From: Clostridium sp. HBUAS56010
Lineage (GTDB): Bacteria > Bacillota > Clostridia > Lachnospirales > Lachnospiraceae
DNA length: 64,000 bases
Assembly (NCBI RefSeq): GCF_007115105.1
Contig: NZ_SULJ01000004.1
Location: 215,727 to 279,726 of the forward strand
Direction: 5' to 3'
In this document: positions 1 to 8,073 of the stretch, in pieces
Numbering within the stretch: position 1 is the first letter of the stretch
Layout of the letters: the number at the start of each line of letters is the position of its first letter
The notes under the pieces: generated by a model
Told to the model about the DNA's origin: nothing
What the model saw: only the letters and a program-made list of their open reading frames with translations
Database searches by the model: none
Translations under genes and position numbers: made by a program

Positions 1-3000
1 TCCTGCTGCAAATGAAATATCAATCCATTTTTCCGGATCTTCTTCAAATAATGCAGTTACAGCCGTGTCTTCTGTAAAACGGTAATCTTCTGCTAAAATC
101 TCTTCTCCGTTATCCAGCTTTCCATTCTGGTTGCTGTCCACAAACCAGCCTGCAAACCGGTAATAGGAATCTGCCTGAGGTTCTGGAACCAGATGTTTTT
201 CTTTCACTTCGCTCCAGGTATAGCTGTCTGCCTGTCCCTGCAAAGATCCATCATTTTTCAAAACTCTGGTTTTATATGTTTCATTTCCGCCAGACTGAAC
301 ATCAGAGGATGTATCATTTCCAACCGTAATAGTTCCGTTCAAACCTGCATGATAGGTAATCTGTACCCATTTTTCAGAAACTCTGTCGTAATAATAGAAT
401 ACCGACAGATCATTATTTGGCATGGTTCCTGTAAAATTGCTGGCTCCGTCAAAACTTCCCTGTCCGTTTGGCACTGCGGCAGCCCGCTCCAGACTGTATC
501 CATATAATTCCTGGTAGTCTGCACGAACCTGGACGTCTGCTTTTTTCTTCTGGATGTCCGGTGCCAGAACATTTCTCAAACGATTGTCCGTGGTCCCGTT
601 ATCCTTATAATTGACTGCAAAGTTATATCCCTCTTCTGTTGCTTCATATATATAGGTGATTTCTACAGGCTGATTTGGCATAATTCCTGTAAAACGGCTG
701 TTGCTGTCAAAAGTTCCCTGTACTGCACTGACAAGATGACCATCTGTGCTGTCACTTTCATTGCCTCCAGTGATCTCTGCAGATACCAGCCGGTATCCAT
801 AAACATCAACTGGAGAAGCAGTAATCTCATCCTCCGGGAAATAGCTGGTTGTATTCGGAGCATGAACCACAGTCTGACTCTCTGTGATATACTGCACGTT
901 CAGATCAGATCTGGCGTGGGGATTACTGCGGTCCACCTTATAGCCAAACCGAACTGCCGCATCCTGCCCCGGCATCCTGCCTTCAAAACTTCCGGTACCT
1001 CCATGAAATGTTCCCACAGGTTCAGCACCCAATCCGTTGTAATCATACTCTGCCGGACTTGTAGACGAATCTTCCAGGCTCCATATATATCCATGAATGT
1101 TCTTTTTCTGTGACTGAATCTGGGCTTCTACGGAATAAGCATGTTCTGTCGTTCCGGACTGAAACACAATTGACCCATTCTGATTGGTATAGCTCACTGT
1201 GTAATGAAACTTTACCGCAGGATCTGCTTCCCATATTGCATAATAAGTAATTGGCTCTTCCTGGAACACACTGGGCAGTGCTGTGATAATCTGGGGCTCC
1301 GTCTGGCTGTTTACCTTACTCCAGCCTCTAAAAATATAGCCATACCGGCTTACAGTTGGAAGAAGCGCATTGACACTGGTCCCTGCGGTTCCTGTCAGAG
1401 TTTCCTGCTGGGGAGTTCCCCCATTGACTACAAAAGCAATGGAAGCTTCCACTCGGGTGTATTCATAAGTAACCACAACATCCTGAGCCGGCATGAATCC
1501 GGTTATGCTGCCATACTCATTTTCTTCCTCTACAGGAACAAGTAAGGTCTCATCCCCCTGTTCAATCTCAATCCCGGTCAGTTCATAACCAGGTATTTCG
1601 GAAGGTTTAGAAATTAAAACCTCCTGTCCGCCACCAAAGGATTTTGGAACAATCTCTGTACTTCCGTTTACCGTTCCTCCTGTGGAAGCATCTCTGGTGA
1701 TAAAGCTGATGGTATACCCATTACGTTTTAAAACCGTATGGTTATTGTTATTTAAAACCGAGGACCCTACTGTTGCAAAAATCCCGGACATATTGCCGGT
1801 ATCTCCATCTGCAAAGAAGTTATCTGCAAAAGGACAGGCAGATATACTGCCAGGATAGTTGGCAGATGGAACCGCAATCACTACCTCCTGGGATTGTTCT
1901 GTTGTCTCCCCTACGGATGCAGCCGGAACCTGTCTGGTTGTAACTCCTATGAGGGAAGACCCAAGATCCCCCTCTACGGTTATGTACTTTCCTTCCGCCA
2001 GAATAACATTCGCCTTTTCTCCTGCCTGATTCACATTATCTGCAATCTGTATCTGATTTATTGCTGTAAATTTCCCAGAGCTGTCAAAATAAACTGCTCC
2101 GGCTCCTGCAGAGGTATTATTGGAAATTGTGCCGGAATTCATTCTAAGGCTGGCACTTCCGGTTACATTGATTGCGCTTGCAGTTGTCGAATCTGTTACT
2201 TTATTTCCTGTAAGAGCGGCTCCTGAATTAATCTGAAGTTCCCCACTTACTGCGTTGATCAGAGGATAACTGCTTTCTACCCCATTCCCATCTAATGTAA
2301 TATTATTAAATCCCAGCTTTACCTGATTGGAATTTATTATAAACATGGGACCCCTGGGTTCGGAAGCTCTCTTTAAACCCACATTCTCGGAAATTGTCGA
2401 ACCGTTTTCGTCAAAGTTGCTGCTTAGTACTGTAATGTCCGTACCTGCTGCATTGGGCACCTGGATAGGATCCTGAATGGGGGCATAATCCATGATATAG
2501 ATATACCCTCTTTTTCCCTGGAGCTTTGACATGGCATAATCAATGGTTGAAAATGGCTCTGCAAAAGAACCATCACGGGAACTACTATTTTCTCCTCTCT
2601 GGGAGGATACATAATAGGAAGTTGGACGAACCGTATAAGCCACACGGCGATGGGCAACTTCGTAAGGACGGACATCCACTTTCCAGGAATAAGCAAAGGC
2701 AGAATCCACATATCTATTTGGATTATTTAAAGCATTTGCTTTAATATCTTTTGTTGAGTTAAATTCACTTTTATTTTCTTTAAACACATAATGCTCATAA
2801 CCTCTGTTTTGATATACAGACTGGAACTCATCTGGCTGTGTAATCAGGTGATTACACTGATAAGTGGTGCTGTATGCTCCTATCCAACGTTTGACTCCCC
2901 ATTCATCCCCATAGATTCTCAGTTCGGGATCATTGGTGATACATTCAAAAGTAGCCATTGCATCAGTACCATCTTTTCCGTTTACCATATAAAAACCTTC

Positions 3001-3564
3001 TCTGCTTCCAAAGGTTCTTGCCAGATCTGCGCCGTCATCATCTCCAATCTGGACATCGGCAGTCGTACCAATATACATGGTTTTTGTTGTCAGATTCTTA
3101 TTATAGATGTAATAATCTACAAATACATATTGTCCATCCGGACTGCTGTCAGTCTTTACAGAAACCTCCATATTGGGGAATTTCTCATGAGTGTCTGGAA
3201 ATTCCATAACTCCCCCATTGTATCTCCCCTGATTGGGTATATAAGTAATTTTCCCCTCCTCCAGGGTGGAGTCGTTTATGTAGGTGTGATACCCCTTAAA
3301 ACCATATACAGTCTGGAGAACCCTGGAATTATCTTGTTCGTAGTTATACACTCCGCTTTTCTTAATTCCCACCAGATCAAACTTGGCTCCATTATCTTTC
3401 TCAGCCCAGATTGTATTGTCATTATGACCATTTGCAATTCGGTTATTGTCAATTTCTGTCGAGGCATATACTACCATCTCCCCTTTTGCAGGAAAGCCGC
3501 CTAAAACAATACAAAAAATCAGAATTCTTGCGATTATCCGTCTGATATCTGCTTTTATACGCAC
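1..3564 (-). CDS. large exported repeat-rich surface protein, 3' end outside window
   Basis: An uninterrupted reading frame of 1188 codons starts at a GTG (3562-3564) with an AAGGAGG site about 9 nt upstream and runs off the left edge without a stop. The N-terminus has a basic stretch and a hydrophobic segment (about residues 10-35) typical of a signal peptide. The middle holds a parallel beta-helix-like region with repeated short 'N-S-G-x-I' turns. The rest is a series of 70-100 residue modules resembling Listeria-Bacteroides (InlB B-repeat, Flg_new) and MucBP-like repeats, recognisable by motifs such as YGYIFRGWSK and ITYYAIWEADP and by recurring 'MPxQ-x-V-x-ITYxY' ends. Such proteins are adhesins or matrix proteins exported to the cell surface. 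It starts 32 nt after the stop of the preceding cell-wall-binding gene, so both are probably one operon under the invertible segment at 5363-5625. The C-terminal anchor cannot be seen. Family function is inferred; the open frame is seen directly. Confidence 0.85.
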   Translation of the reverse strand, partial: MRIKADIRRIIARILIFCIVLGGFPAKGEMVVYASTEIDNNRIANGHNDNTIWAEKDNGAKFDLVGIKKSGVYNYEQDNSRVLQTVYGFKGYHTYINDSTLEEGKITYIPNQGRYNGGVMEFPDTHEKFPNMEVSVKTDSSPDGQYVFVDYYIYNKNLTTKTMYIGTTADVQIGDDDGADLARTFGSREGFYMVNGKDGTDAMATFECITNDPELRIYGDEWGVKRWIGAYSTTYQCNHLITQPDEFQSVYQNRGYEHYVFKENKSEFNSTKDIKANALNNPNRYVDSAFAYSWKVDVRPYEVAHRRVAYTVRPTSYYVSSQRGENSSSRDGSFAEPFSTIDYAMSKLQGKRGYIYIMDYAPIQDPIQVPNAAGTDITVLSSNFDENGSTISENVGLKRASEPRGPMFIINSNQVKLGFNNITLDGNGVESSYPLINAVSGELQINSGAALTGNKVTDSTTASAINVTGSASLRMNSGTISNNTSAGAGAVYFDSSGKFTAINQIQIADNVNQAGEKANVILAEGKYITVEGDLGSSLIGVTTRQVPAASVGETTEQSQEVVIAVPSANYPGSISACPFADNFFADGDTGNMSGIFATVGSSVLNNNNHTVLKRNGYTISFITRDASTGGTVNGSTEIVPKSFGGGQEVLISKPSEIPGYELTGIEIEQGDETLLVPVEEENEYGSITGFMPAQDVVVTYEYTRVEASIAFVVNGGTPQQETLTGTAGTSVNALLPTVSRYGYIFRGWSKVNSQTEPQIITALPSVFQEEPITYYAIWEADPAVKFHYTVSYTNQNGSIVFQSGTTEHAYSVEAQIQSQKKNIHGYIWSLEDSSTSPAEYDYNGLGAEPVGTFHGGTGSFEGRMPGQDAAVRFGYKVDRSNPHARSDLNVQYITESQTVVHAPNTTSYFPEDEITASPVDVYGYRLVSAEITGGNESDSTDGHLVSAVQGTFDSNSRFTGIMPNQPVEITYIYEATEEGYNFAVNYKDNGTTDNRLRNVLAPDIQKKKADVQVRADYQELYGYSLERAAAVPNGQGSFDGASNFTGTMPNNDLSVFYYYDRVSEKWVQITYHAGLNGTITVGNDTSSDVQSGGNETYKTRVLKNDGSLQGQADSYTWSEVKEKHLVPEPQADSYYRFAGWFVDSNQNGKLDNGEEILAEDYRFTEDTAVTALFEEDPEKWIDISFAAG

Positions 3565-3596
3565 TCCGTTTTTCCTCCTTTGTACAGTCCTTTTTG

Positions 3597-5249
3597 TCAG
3601 AAATTCAAACGTTCTTCTGAAGGAAGACTCTCTATATCAGGGTCCATTCCATATCCTGTAATCATGCCTTCATGGTATGGATTCTTTTTGTGATCTCTGT
3701 CATAATGGTAAAAACCAGTTTCTCCTGGTATGCTTCTCCATCTTGGTTTCTGCTCATCTTCCACTCTTGCTGCAAACCGGTTATTCAGGATTATGAGATA
3801 CGCACCATCTTTATCACGTACAACCTTTTTCTCACCTTTTACGATTTTTCCGTTTTGGTCCACTACCTGATAATAGGTTTCCTGATCTGTCTCTATTTTC
3901 ACTACACCATATCCGTATTCTTTCTCTGCTTCCAGTCTTAAACCGTTGATATAGTATTTATCCTCTTTTTTCTGCAGCCTGTTTTTATTTCCATATGCTT
4001 TTCCGTTACTGGAAAATCCAAATGTAAATACTCCGTCTGCAAGTTCAACTTTTATTTCTTTTCCTGTCTGCATGGAGCCATCGTTTAACTCATCGGGAGC
4101 GAACAGATACAGGTCTGATTTTTCAATGCCGTAGAGGGTGCCTTCTTTATAAGCATTGGAATCCCATGCTTCCACATCATACTGGGCAACAAATTCTGAT
4201 TTCCCGTCAAACAACACAAAACCGGTTCTCATTCTGCCAATTCCGTCAAAAGCATAGCTTTTTCCATTGATATTACGAATCCGGTTCCGATACACTTCCC
4301 CTTTTTCATCGGTGTACCACCAACTGGATTCCTGATCATAATAATCTGCTGCATCCAGATTTTCTGACGGATACATAAAAAACCACTGGCTGCGGAATAA
4401 TTTTCCTCCGTCATAACCGGAATAGTACCTGGCTGATGTAGAGCTGGTAGGATTGCTTTTATCTGCATTGCTGACTGATGCCACCTTGCTCCACCATGGA
4501 ATCATGATTCCGTTTTCATCAAAGCCATAGGAAGACCCGTTAATGTTCTTCTGGCGAAGGGTATCGCCTTTGGCTGATATCTTTCTGGAATTATCATCAA
4601 AATAAATCCACATTTTTTCATAGTCCGAATAATTCCGTCCTGTCACATGGCTATCCAAATCAGAACCGCCAATTCCATGATCAATATTTCCATAATCCAT
4701 CCACTGCGCTGTATAAAGAGCACCGTCTGTATCAGAATAATAAACACCTTCTGCAAATGGCTGGTCAGATTCGTCCACGCTATGTCCATCTTCATCAAGC
4801 CAGCCTGTCAGCATAAGCCCTTCCTCGTCAAAAATATAAGTCTTTCCATTGATCTTTTTCTTGAAGCTGTTATTTTTCCTCTGATATGCTTTTCCATCGG
4901 AACCAAAATAATACCAGCCCTCTGAAATAGCTTCACTCTGGCTTTCAGACCGGGCGATCCAGATCCAGCTATTTTGAACCATCTTCCCAACCGCATCCAC
5001 ATAATAATTGGCATTTCCCCATTGCAGAAAGCTGTTTTTTAAAATCTTGCCTTCTTCCTGCAAATAGTACCAGCTATCTTTAGACTGCTTCCAGCAGTTG
5101 GTCATTGGCTGGTCATGAGAATCAAGATAGGACCATTCCCCATTCTCTGATTTCCATCCTTCCGCCGCAAAAACTTGTCCGTTAGAAAAACACTCCAAAA
5201 AAAGAACAGAAAGTGCGAAAGCGGTTAAAACGCTTAACTTCTTTTTCAT
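3597..5249 (-). CDS. exported protein with choline-binding-type cell-wall-binding repeats
   Basis: 550 residues with a clear signal peptide (basic MKKK, hydrophobic core, cut near VFAAEG at about residue 30). Almost the whole mature protein is made of aromatic repeats of the cell-wall-binding (CW_binding_1/glucan-binding) type: W-x-x-x-x-G-x-W-x-Y-L, D-x-x-G-x-M, G-x-x-Y-x-F-D-E-x-G-x-M-x-T-G-W. No catalytic domain is visible, so it is probably a surface scaffold or adhesin that docks non-covalently on wall polymers. It is the first gene downstream of the invertible segment (leader of about 114 nt from the left inverted repeat) and is followed after 32 nt by the giant surface protein gene. 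The start ATG at 5249 has a GGAAGG site about 12 nt upstream. A second, out-of-frame ATG lies 7 nt earlier. Expression is probably phase-variable (inference). Confidence 0.85.
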   Translation of the reverse strand: MKKKLSVLTAFALSVLFLECFSNGQVFAAEGWKSENGEWSYLDSHDQPMTNCWKQSKDSWYYLQEEGKILKNSFLQWGNANYYVDAVGKMVQNSWIWIARSESQSEAISEGWYYFGSDGKAYQRKNNSFKKKINGKTYIFDEEGLMLTGWLDEDGHSVDESDQPFAEGVYYSDTDGALYTAQWMDYGNIDHGIGGSDLDSHVTGRNYSDYEKMWIYFDDNSRKISAKGDTLRQKNINGSSYGFDENGIMIPWWSKVASVSNADKSNPTSSTSARYYSGYDGGKLFRSQWFFMYPSENLDAADYYDQESSWWYTDEKGEVYRNRIRNINGKSYAFDGIGRMRTGFVLFDGKSEFVAQYDVEAWDSNAYKEGTLYGIEKSDLYLFAPDELNDGSMQTGKEIKVELADGVFTFGFSSNGKAYGNKNRLQKKEDKYYINGLRLEAEKEYGYGVVKIETDQETYYQVVDQNGKIVKGEKKVVRDKDGAYLIILNNRFAARVEDEQKPRWRSIPGETGFYHYDRDHKKNPYHEGMITGYGMDPDIESLPSEERLNF

Positions 5250-5362
5250 TGCTCATTAGTACCTTCCTTTCTCTTAAGTTACATCTATATAAATTCCTTT
5301 GCAGGAAGTTTTTTCCAAATTATGGAAATATTCAAGAAGAAAAGAGTAGTTTTTAATGAACA

Positions 5363-5387
5363 ACAACAGAATTCCTATTTTGTTGTA
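5363..5387 (+). repeat. left 25-bp inverted repeat of invertible segment
   Basis: This 25-bp block is the exact reverse complement of 5601-5625, with core AGAATTCCTATTTTGTTGTA. The identity stops on both sides (a mismatch immediately follows each end). It lies 114 nt upstream of the cell-wall-binding protein start. Confidence 0.92.
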
Positions 5388-5439
5388 AAATAAATCAAAA
5401 AAATATCCAAAAACCTTACAACAATAAAAGTTTTTGGAT
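5385..5439 (-). terminator. intrinsic terminator inside invertible segment, facing surface operon
   Basis: On the minus strand a perfect 10-bp stem (5430-5439 with 5405-5414, ATCCAAAAAC/GTTTTTGGAT) with a 15-nt loop is followed by ATTTTTTTGATTTATTTT. It would block read-through from the recombinase gene into the surface operon in the present orientation. After inversion it would face the other way. Confidence 0.75.
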
Positions 5440-5468
5440 GTTAATTTGATTCTATATGCACGACAAAT

Positions 5469-5501
5469 AGGCTGGTTTTTCATAATAAACGTAACCAGCC
5501 T
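5469..5501. other. 9-bp stem-loop in the invertible spacer
   Basis: AGGCTGGTT (5469-5477) and AACCAGCCT (5493-5501) form a perfect stem with a 15-nt loop. Neither side has a clean U-tract, though the plus side becomes T-rich about 15 nt later. It may be a second, weaker terminator or an RNA element used in one orientation. Confidence 0.5.
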
Positions 5502-5554
5502 GTTTCCTATATTCAATTTTTTAAAAATGTGAGTTTTTTAAGAAAAATAGTGGG

Positions 5555-5582
5555 TTTGGGTTCTAAAATATGGTGGAATAAT
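5555..5582 (+). promoter_or_regulatory. candidate invertible promoter, pointing away from surface operon
   Basis: TTTGGG, a 16-nt spacer, then AATAAT preceded by TGG (extended -10). The -35 is poor and the -10 matches 5 of 6 consensus bases. It points rightwards into the 3' end of the recombinase gene as antisense. Inversion of 5363-5625 would direct it at the surface operon. This is inferred from base pattern only. Confidence 0.45.
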
Positions 5583-5599
5583 CTGAGAAGGAAGACAGA

Positions 5600-6490
5600 C
5601 TACAACAAAATAGGAATTCTGTTGTCAACCGGAAGAAGAAGCCGCAATTTCTCTAACTGTCTGACGTGGCTATAACCGCTTTCGATGGTATAAATCCGGG
5701 TTGTATTCACATTGCTGTGCCCTAATATATCTGCAAGTCTTGATAAATCTTTTTCCAGATTATAATACGTTCTGGCAAATAAGTGACGTAAATTATGAGG
5801 ATATACTTTATCCTTTACGATCTGCGCTTCGCTGCATAAACCTTTCATGTCCCGCCATATATTACTTCTGTCCAATGCAGTGCCATTTCGTGTAATAAAA
5901 ATCATACCGTTTTGTATCTGTTTCTTTTTTGCATATTTTAATAACATATCACAAAGAGTACCCGTAAGAAAAACAGTCCGTACCTTTCCCTTACAGTCCA
6001 CTTCTGCTTTGCCCTTTTTTGCTGCCTCTACGGTAATAAACTGTAGCTCAGATACACGGATTCCAGTGGAACAGATCGTCTGCAGCAAAAGTGCAAGTCT
6101 CTCCTTCCCATTACGGTATGCAGTTTTTACCAGTTTCTGATATTCATCTTTTGATATTTCTTTATTTTCAGAACAGAAAGTATTGCGGTTCACTTTTAAA
6201 AACTTTGTCTTACAGTCTAACCATTTACAGTAAGTAAAAAATCCATTTAAAGCGGACAACGCTCCATTGACAGTGACCGGCGCAAAATGTTCTCTTAAAG
6301 AACCTTTCCATAAAATCACAATCTCTTTGTTTACAGATCTGCCGTTTAAATAGTTCATAAAAGAACAAAGATGATACCGGTATCTTAAAATGGTATCTTT
6401 GCTCTTTTCACAACCATGCAGCCATGTACAATATTCTTCAATCAACGAATCCGTTACGAATCTATTTTTATGTATACGGGTTTTTCCCAC
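5600..6490 (-). CDS. tyrosine recombinase, probable DNA invertase of the adjacent switch
   Basis: 296 residues, the usual size of XerC/D-like and phase-variation integrases. An N-terminal SAM-like core-binding domain (about 10-100) precedes the catalytic domain with R145 (STGIRVSEL), K169, H232-x-x-R235 (HNLRHLFAR), H258 (LGHSN) and nucleophile Y267 (TRIYTIE), so the active-site set is complete. The start is GTG at 6490 with AGGAGG 6 nt upstream. The last eight codons and two bases of the stop lie inside the right inverted repeat. With base 5600 supplied by the spacer the stop is TAG now and would be TAA after inversion, so the protein is the same in both orientations. It lies alone between hemW and the surface operon. 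Strand exchange between the 25-bp repeats is inferred from adjacency. A role elsewhere in the genome is possible. Confidence 0.88.
   Translation of the reverse strand: MGKTRIHKNRFVTDSLIEEYCTWLHGCEKSKDTILRYRYHLCSFMNYLNGRSVNKEIVILWKGSLREHFAPVTVNGALSALNGFFTYCKWLDCKTKFLKVNRNTFCSENKEISKDEYQKLVKTAYRNGKERLALLLQTICSTGIRVSELQFITVEAAKKGKAEVDCKGKVRTVFLTGTLCDMLLKYAKKKQIQNGMIFITRNGTALDRSNIWRDMKGLCSEAQIVKDKVYPHNLRHLFARTYYNLEKDLSRLADILGHSNVNTTRIYTIESGYSHVRQLEKLRLLLPVDNRIPILL
5601..5625 (-). repeat. right 25-bp inverted repeat of invertible segment
   Basis: Exact reverse complement of 5363-5387. It is coding: it specifies the last eight residues of the recombinase and the first two bases of its stop codon. 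Confidence 0.92.
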
Positions 6491-6861
6491 TTTGACCTCC
6501 TACTAAATGAAAAACAGAAACCATCCTGTAAAATCCAACAAGAAGATTTCTGTCCTTATGATAAAACGAGAATTGCCCAAAATCATCAGCTTTTCGTACC
6601 TTGCATTTAAAATCCGCTTTATTATATAATCAGACAAAAAGCAGTGCTTCTATCTTCGTTGTAATCAGGTTATTCTATATATTTTTTTATTCCACTTTTT
6701 CTTTCTTATTCACACACATCTTATATCCTACTGCATGTTAAGATTTTTTAACGTGAAATGTTCCGAATACCCTCTTATTTGTACTGAATAATTGTCCGAT
6801 TGCAGATTTTAATAAAACACGAAATCCTGCCCATGATACAAGACTGGACCTTCCCGGTTAT
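6491..6861. other. intergenic region upstream of the recombinase gene
   Basis: No gene is supported here. The AT-rich stretch contains a TATAAT-like minus-strand -10 (6621-6626) without a convincing -35, which may drive the recombinase and would leave a long leader of about 130 nt. No clear terminator is seen after hemW. Confidence 0.4.
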
Positions 6862-8073
6862 TTAAAATAAAAACTGGCTCATAACGTAATTACTGACATC
6901 AATCCCCCTGGGAGTGAGCCGGTAATAGCCGTCTTTCAATTCCATCAATCCTAACTCATTCATGGAATCTAAAACTTTTCCATACACACTTCGTATGTTC
7001 TGACCAAAATTGCTGATAAATCCATATGCAGAGATTCCAGAAGTGAGGCGAAGCCCCAAAAACATATACTCCTCCATCTTATCTTCAATGGTCAGTCTTT
7101 CAAAATCTCTCATGAGAATCTTATTCTCCCCCTCCTGATCCAGGTTTGTGCTGATATATTCTTTGAAATCAGAAGTATTATGAAACCGGCATCCATCAAG
7201 ATAAGAAGAAGCTCCAAGCCCAAGCCCAAGATAGGAAATTCCGGTCCAGTAACCGATGTTGTGTCTGCACTCATATCCTTTTTTTGCATAGTTGGATATT
7301 TCGTACCGCTCATAGCCCTGTTCCTTTAAAAAATCCTGGGTCATATAATACATGGTTCGCTCTGCATCTTCATCCGGCAGAGGGGGAAGTGCCATTATCT
7401 GGTGACGCTCCGCCTTTGTAAGGTCATCTTCCGTATCTTCCACATGGCTCCCGTACCGCTCATAAAATGGGGTTCCTTCTTCCACAATCAGACTATAGGC
7501 AGAGATGTGCTCGGGCTTTAACATGGTTACTTTCTTTAATGTATTCTTCCATGATTCCACGGTCTGTCCCGGAATGGCTGAAATCAAGTCCACATTTACA
7601 TTGTCAAAGCCTGTCTTACGGACTCTTTCATAACTTTTTAAAAATTCGTCGTAAGTATGGATTCTCCCTAGATTCTTTAGTTCCTGATCATCTGCTGACT
7701 GCAGTCCTATGCTGATCCGGTTCACTCCTGCTTCTTTATAGGAAGAAAGCCCTTCTAAGGTAACGGTTCCGGGATTCACTTCCATACTGATCTCCGCTTC
7801 CGGAAGAATGGAAAAATGTTCCTTTAGTGATTGAAGAAGAAGTACCATATACTCAGGTTTTAATACGGAAGGAGTACCTCCTCCGAAGAATACACTGATG
7901 ACCTGGTATTCTCCGGTGCCAGCACTCCGGACCTCTATCTCTTTTAACAGTTTTTCCGTGTACTCCCACTGCATCCGGTCATTCCCCGAAAAAGAAAGAA
8001 AATCGCAGTAAGCACATTTGCGTGCACAAAATGGAATGTGCACATAAAGCTCTAAATTCTTTTTATTCATCAT
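6862..8073 (-). CDS. hemW: radical SAM heme chaperone HemW (coproporphyrinogen III oxidase-like)
   Basis: 403 residues. The radical-SAM [4Fe-4S] motif C16-x3-C20-x2-C23 ([11 protein letters not shown]) sits just after the N-terminal 'LYVHIPF' strand, and a GGGTPS SAM-binding loop follows near residue 65. The HemN C-terminal region is present, with the closing '[18 protein letters not shown]'. The extra cysteine after CxxxCxxC that distinguishes true HemN oxidases is not seen (CDFLSF), which favours the heme chaperone HemW. It is translationally coupled to lepA (11-nt overlap), the classic lepA-hemW order of Firmicutes. The first two codons are both ATG, so the start may be 8073 or 8070. Confidence 0.92.
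   Translation of the reverse strand: MMNKKNLELYVHIPFCARKCAYCDFLSFSGNDRMQWEYTEKLLKEIEVRSAGTGEYQVISVFFGGGTPSVLKPEYMVLLLQSLKEHFSILPEAEISMEVNPGTVTLEGLSSYKEAGVNRISIGLQSADDQELKNLGRIHTYDEFLKSYERVRKTGFDNVNVDLISAIPGQTVESWKNTLKKVTMLKPEHISAYSLIVEEGTPFYERYGSHVEDTEDDLTKAERHQIMALPPLPDEDAERTMYYMTQDFLKEQGYERYEISNYAKKGYECRHNIGYWTGISYLGLGLGASSYLDGCRFHNTSDFKEYISTNLDQEGENKILMRDFERLTIEDKMEEYMFLGLRLTSGISAYGFISNFGQNIRSVYGKVLDSMNELGLMELKDGYYRLTPRGIDVSNYVMSQFLF

Larger units (their letters stand above)
5363..5625. mobile_element. putative site-specific invertible DNA switch (inverton)
   Basis: A 213-bp spacer is bounded by perfect 25-bp inverted repeats and sits directly between a tyrosine recombinase gene and a two-gene surface-protein operon. 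Within the spacer are a minus-strand intrinsic terminator (5385-5439) that would stop transcripts heading toward the operon, and near the other end a promoter-like extended -10 (TGG AATAAT, 5574-5582) facing away from the operon. Inversion would exchange these and place the promoter in front of the operon. This layout matches known phase-variable promoters such as those of clostridial and Bacteroides surface genes. Orientation OFF in this assembly is an inference; the repeat geometry is seen directly. Confidence 0.85.

Noticed and set aside
193..3661. Several plus- and minus-strand ORFs of 60-240 codons in the first 3.6 kb
   Set aside because: They lie in other frames of the single 1188-codon open frame, which itself has no stop in the window and so is easy to miss. 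None has a good ribosome-binding site.
5250..5362. Riboswitch in the leader of the surface operon
   Set aside because: Only small hairpins (for example TTCCATAATTTGGAA) are visible and no known riboswitch core was recognised.
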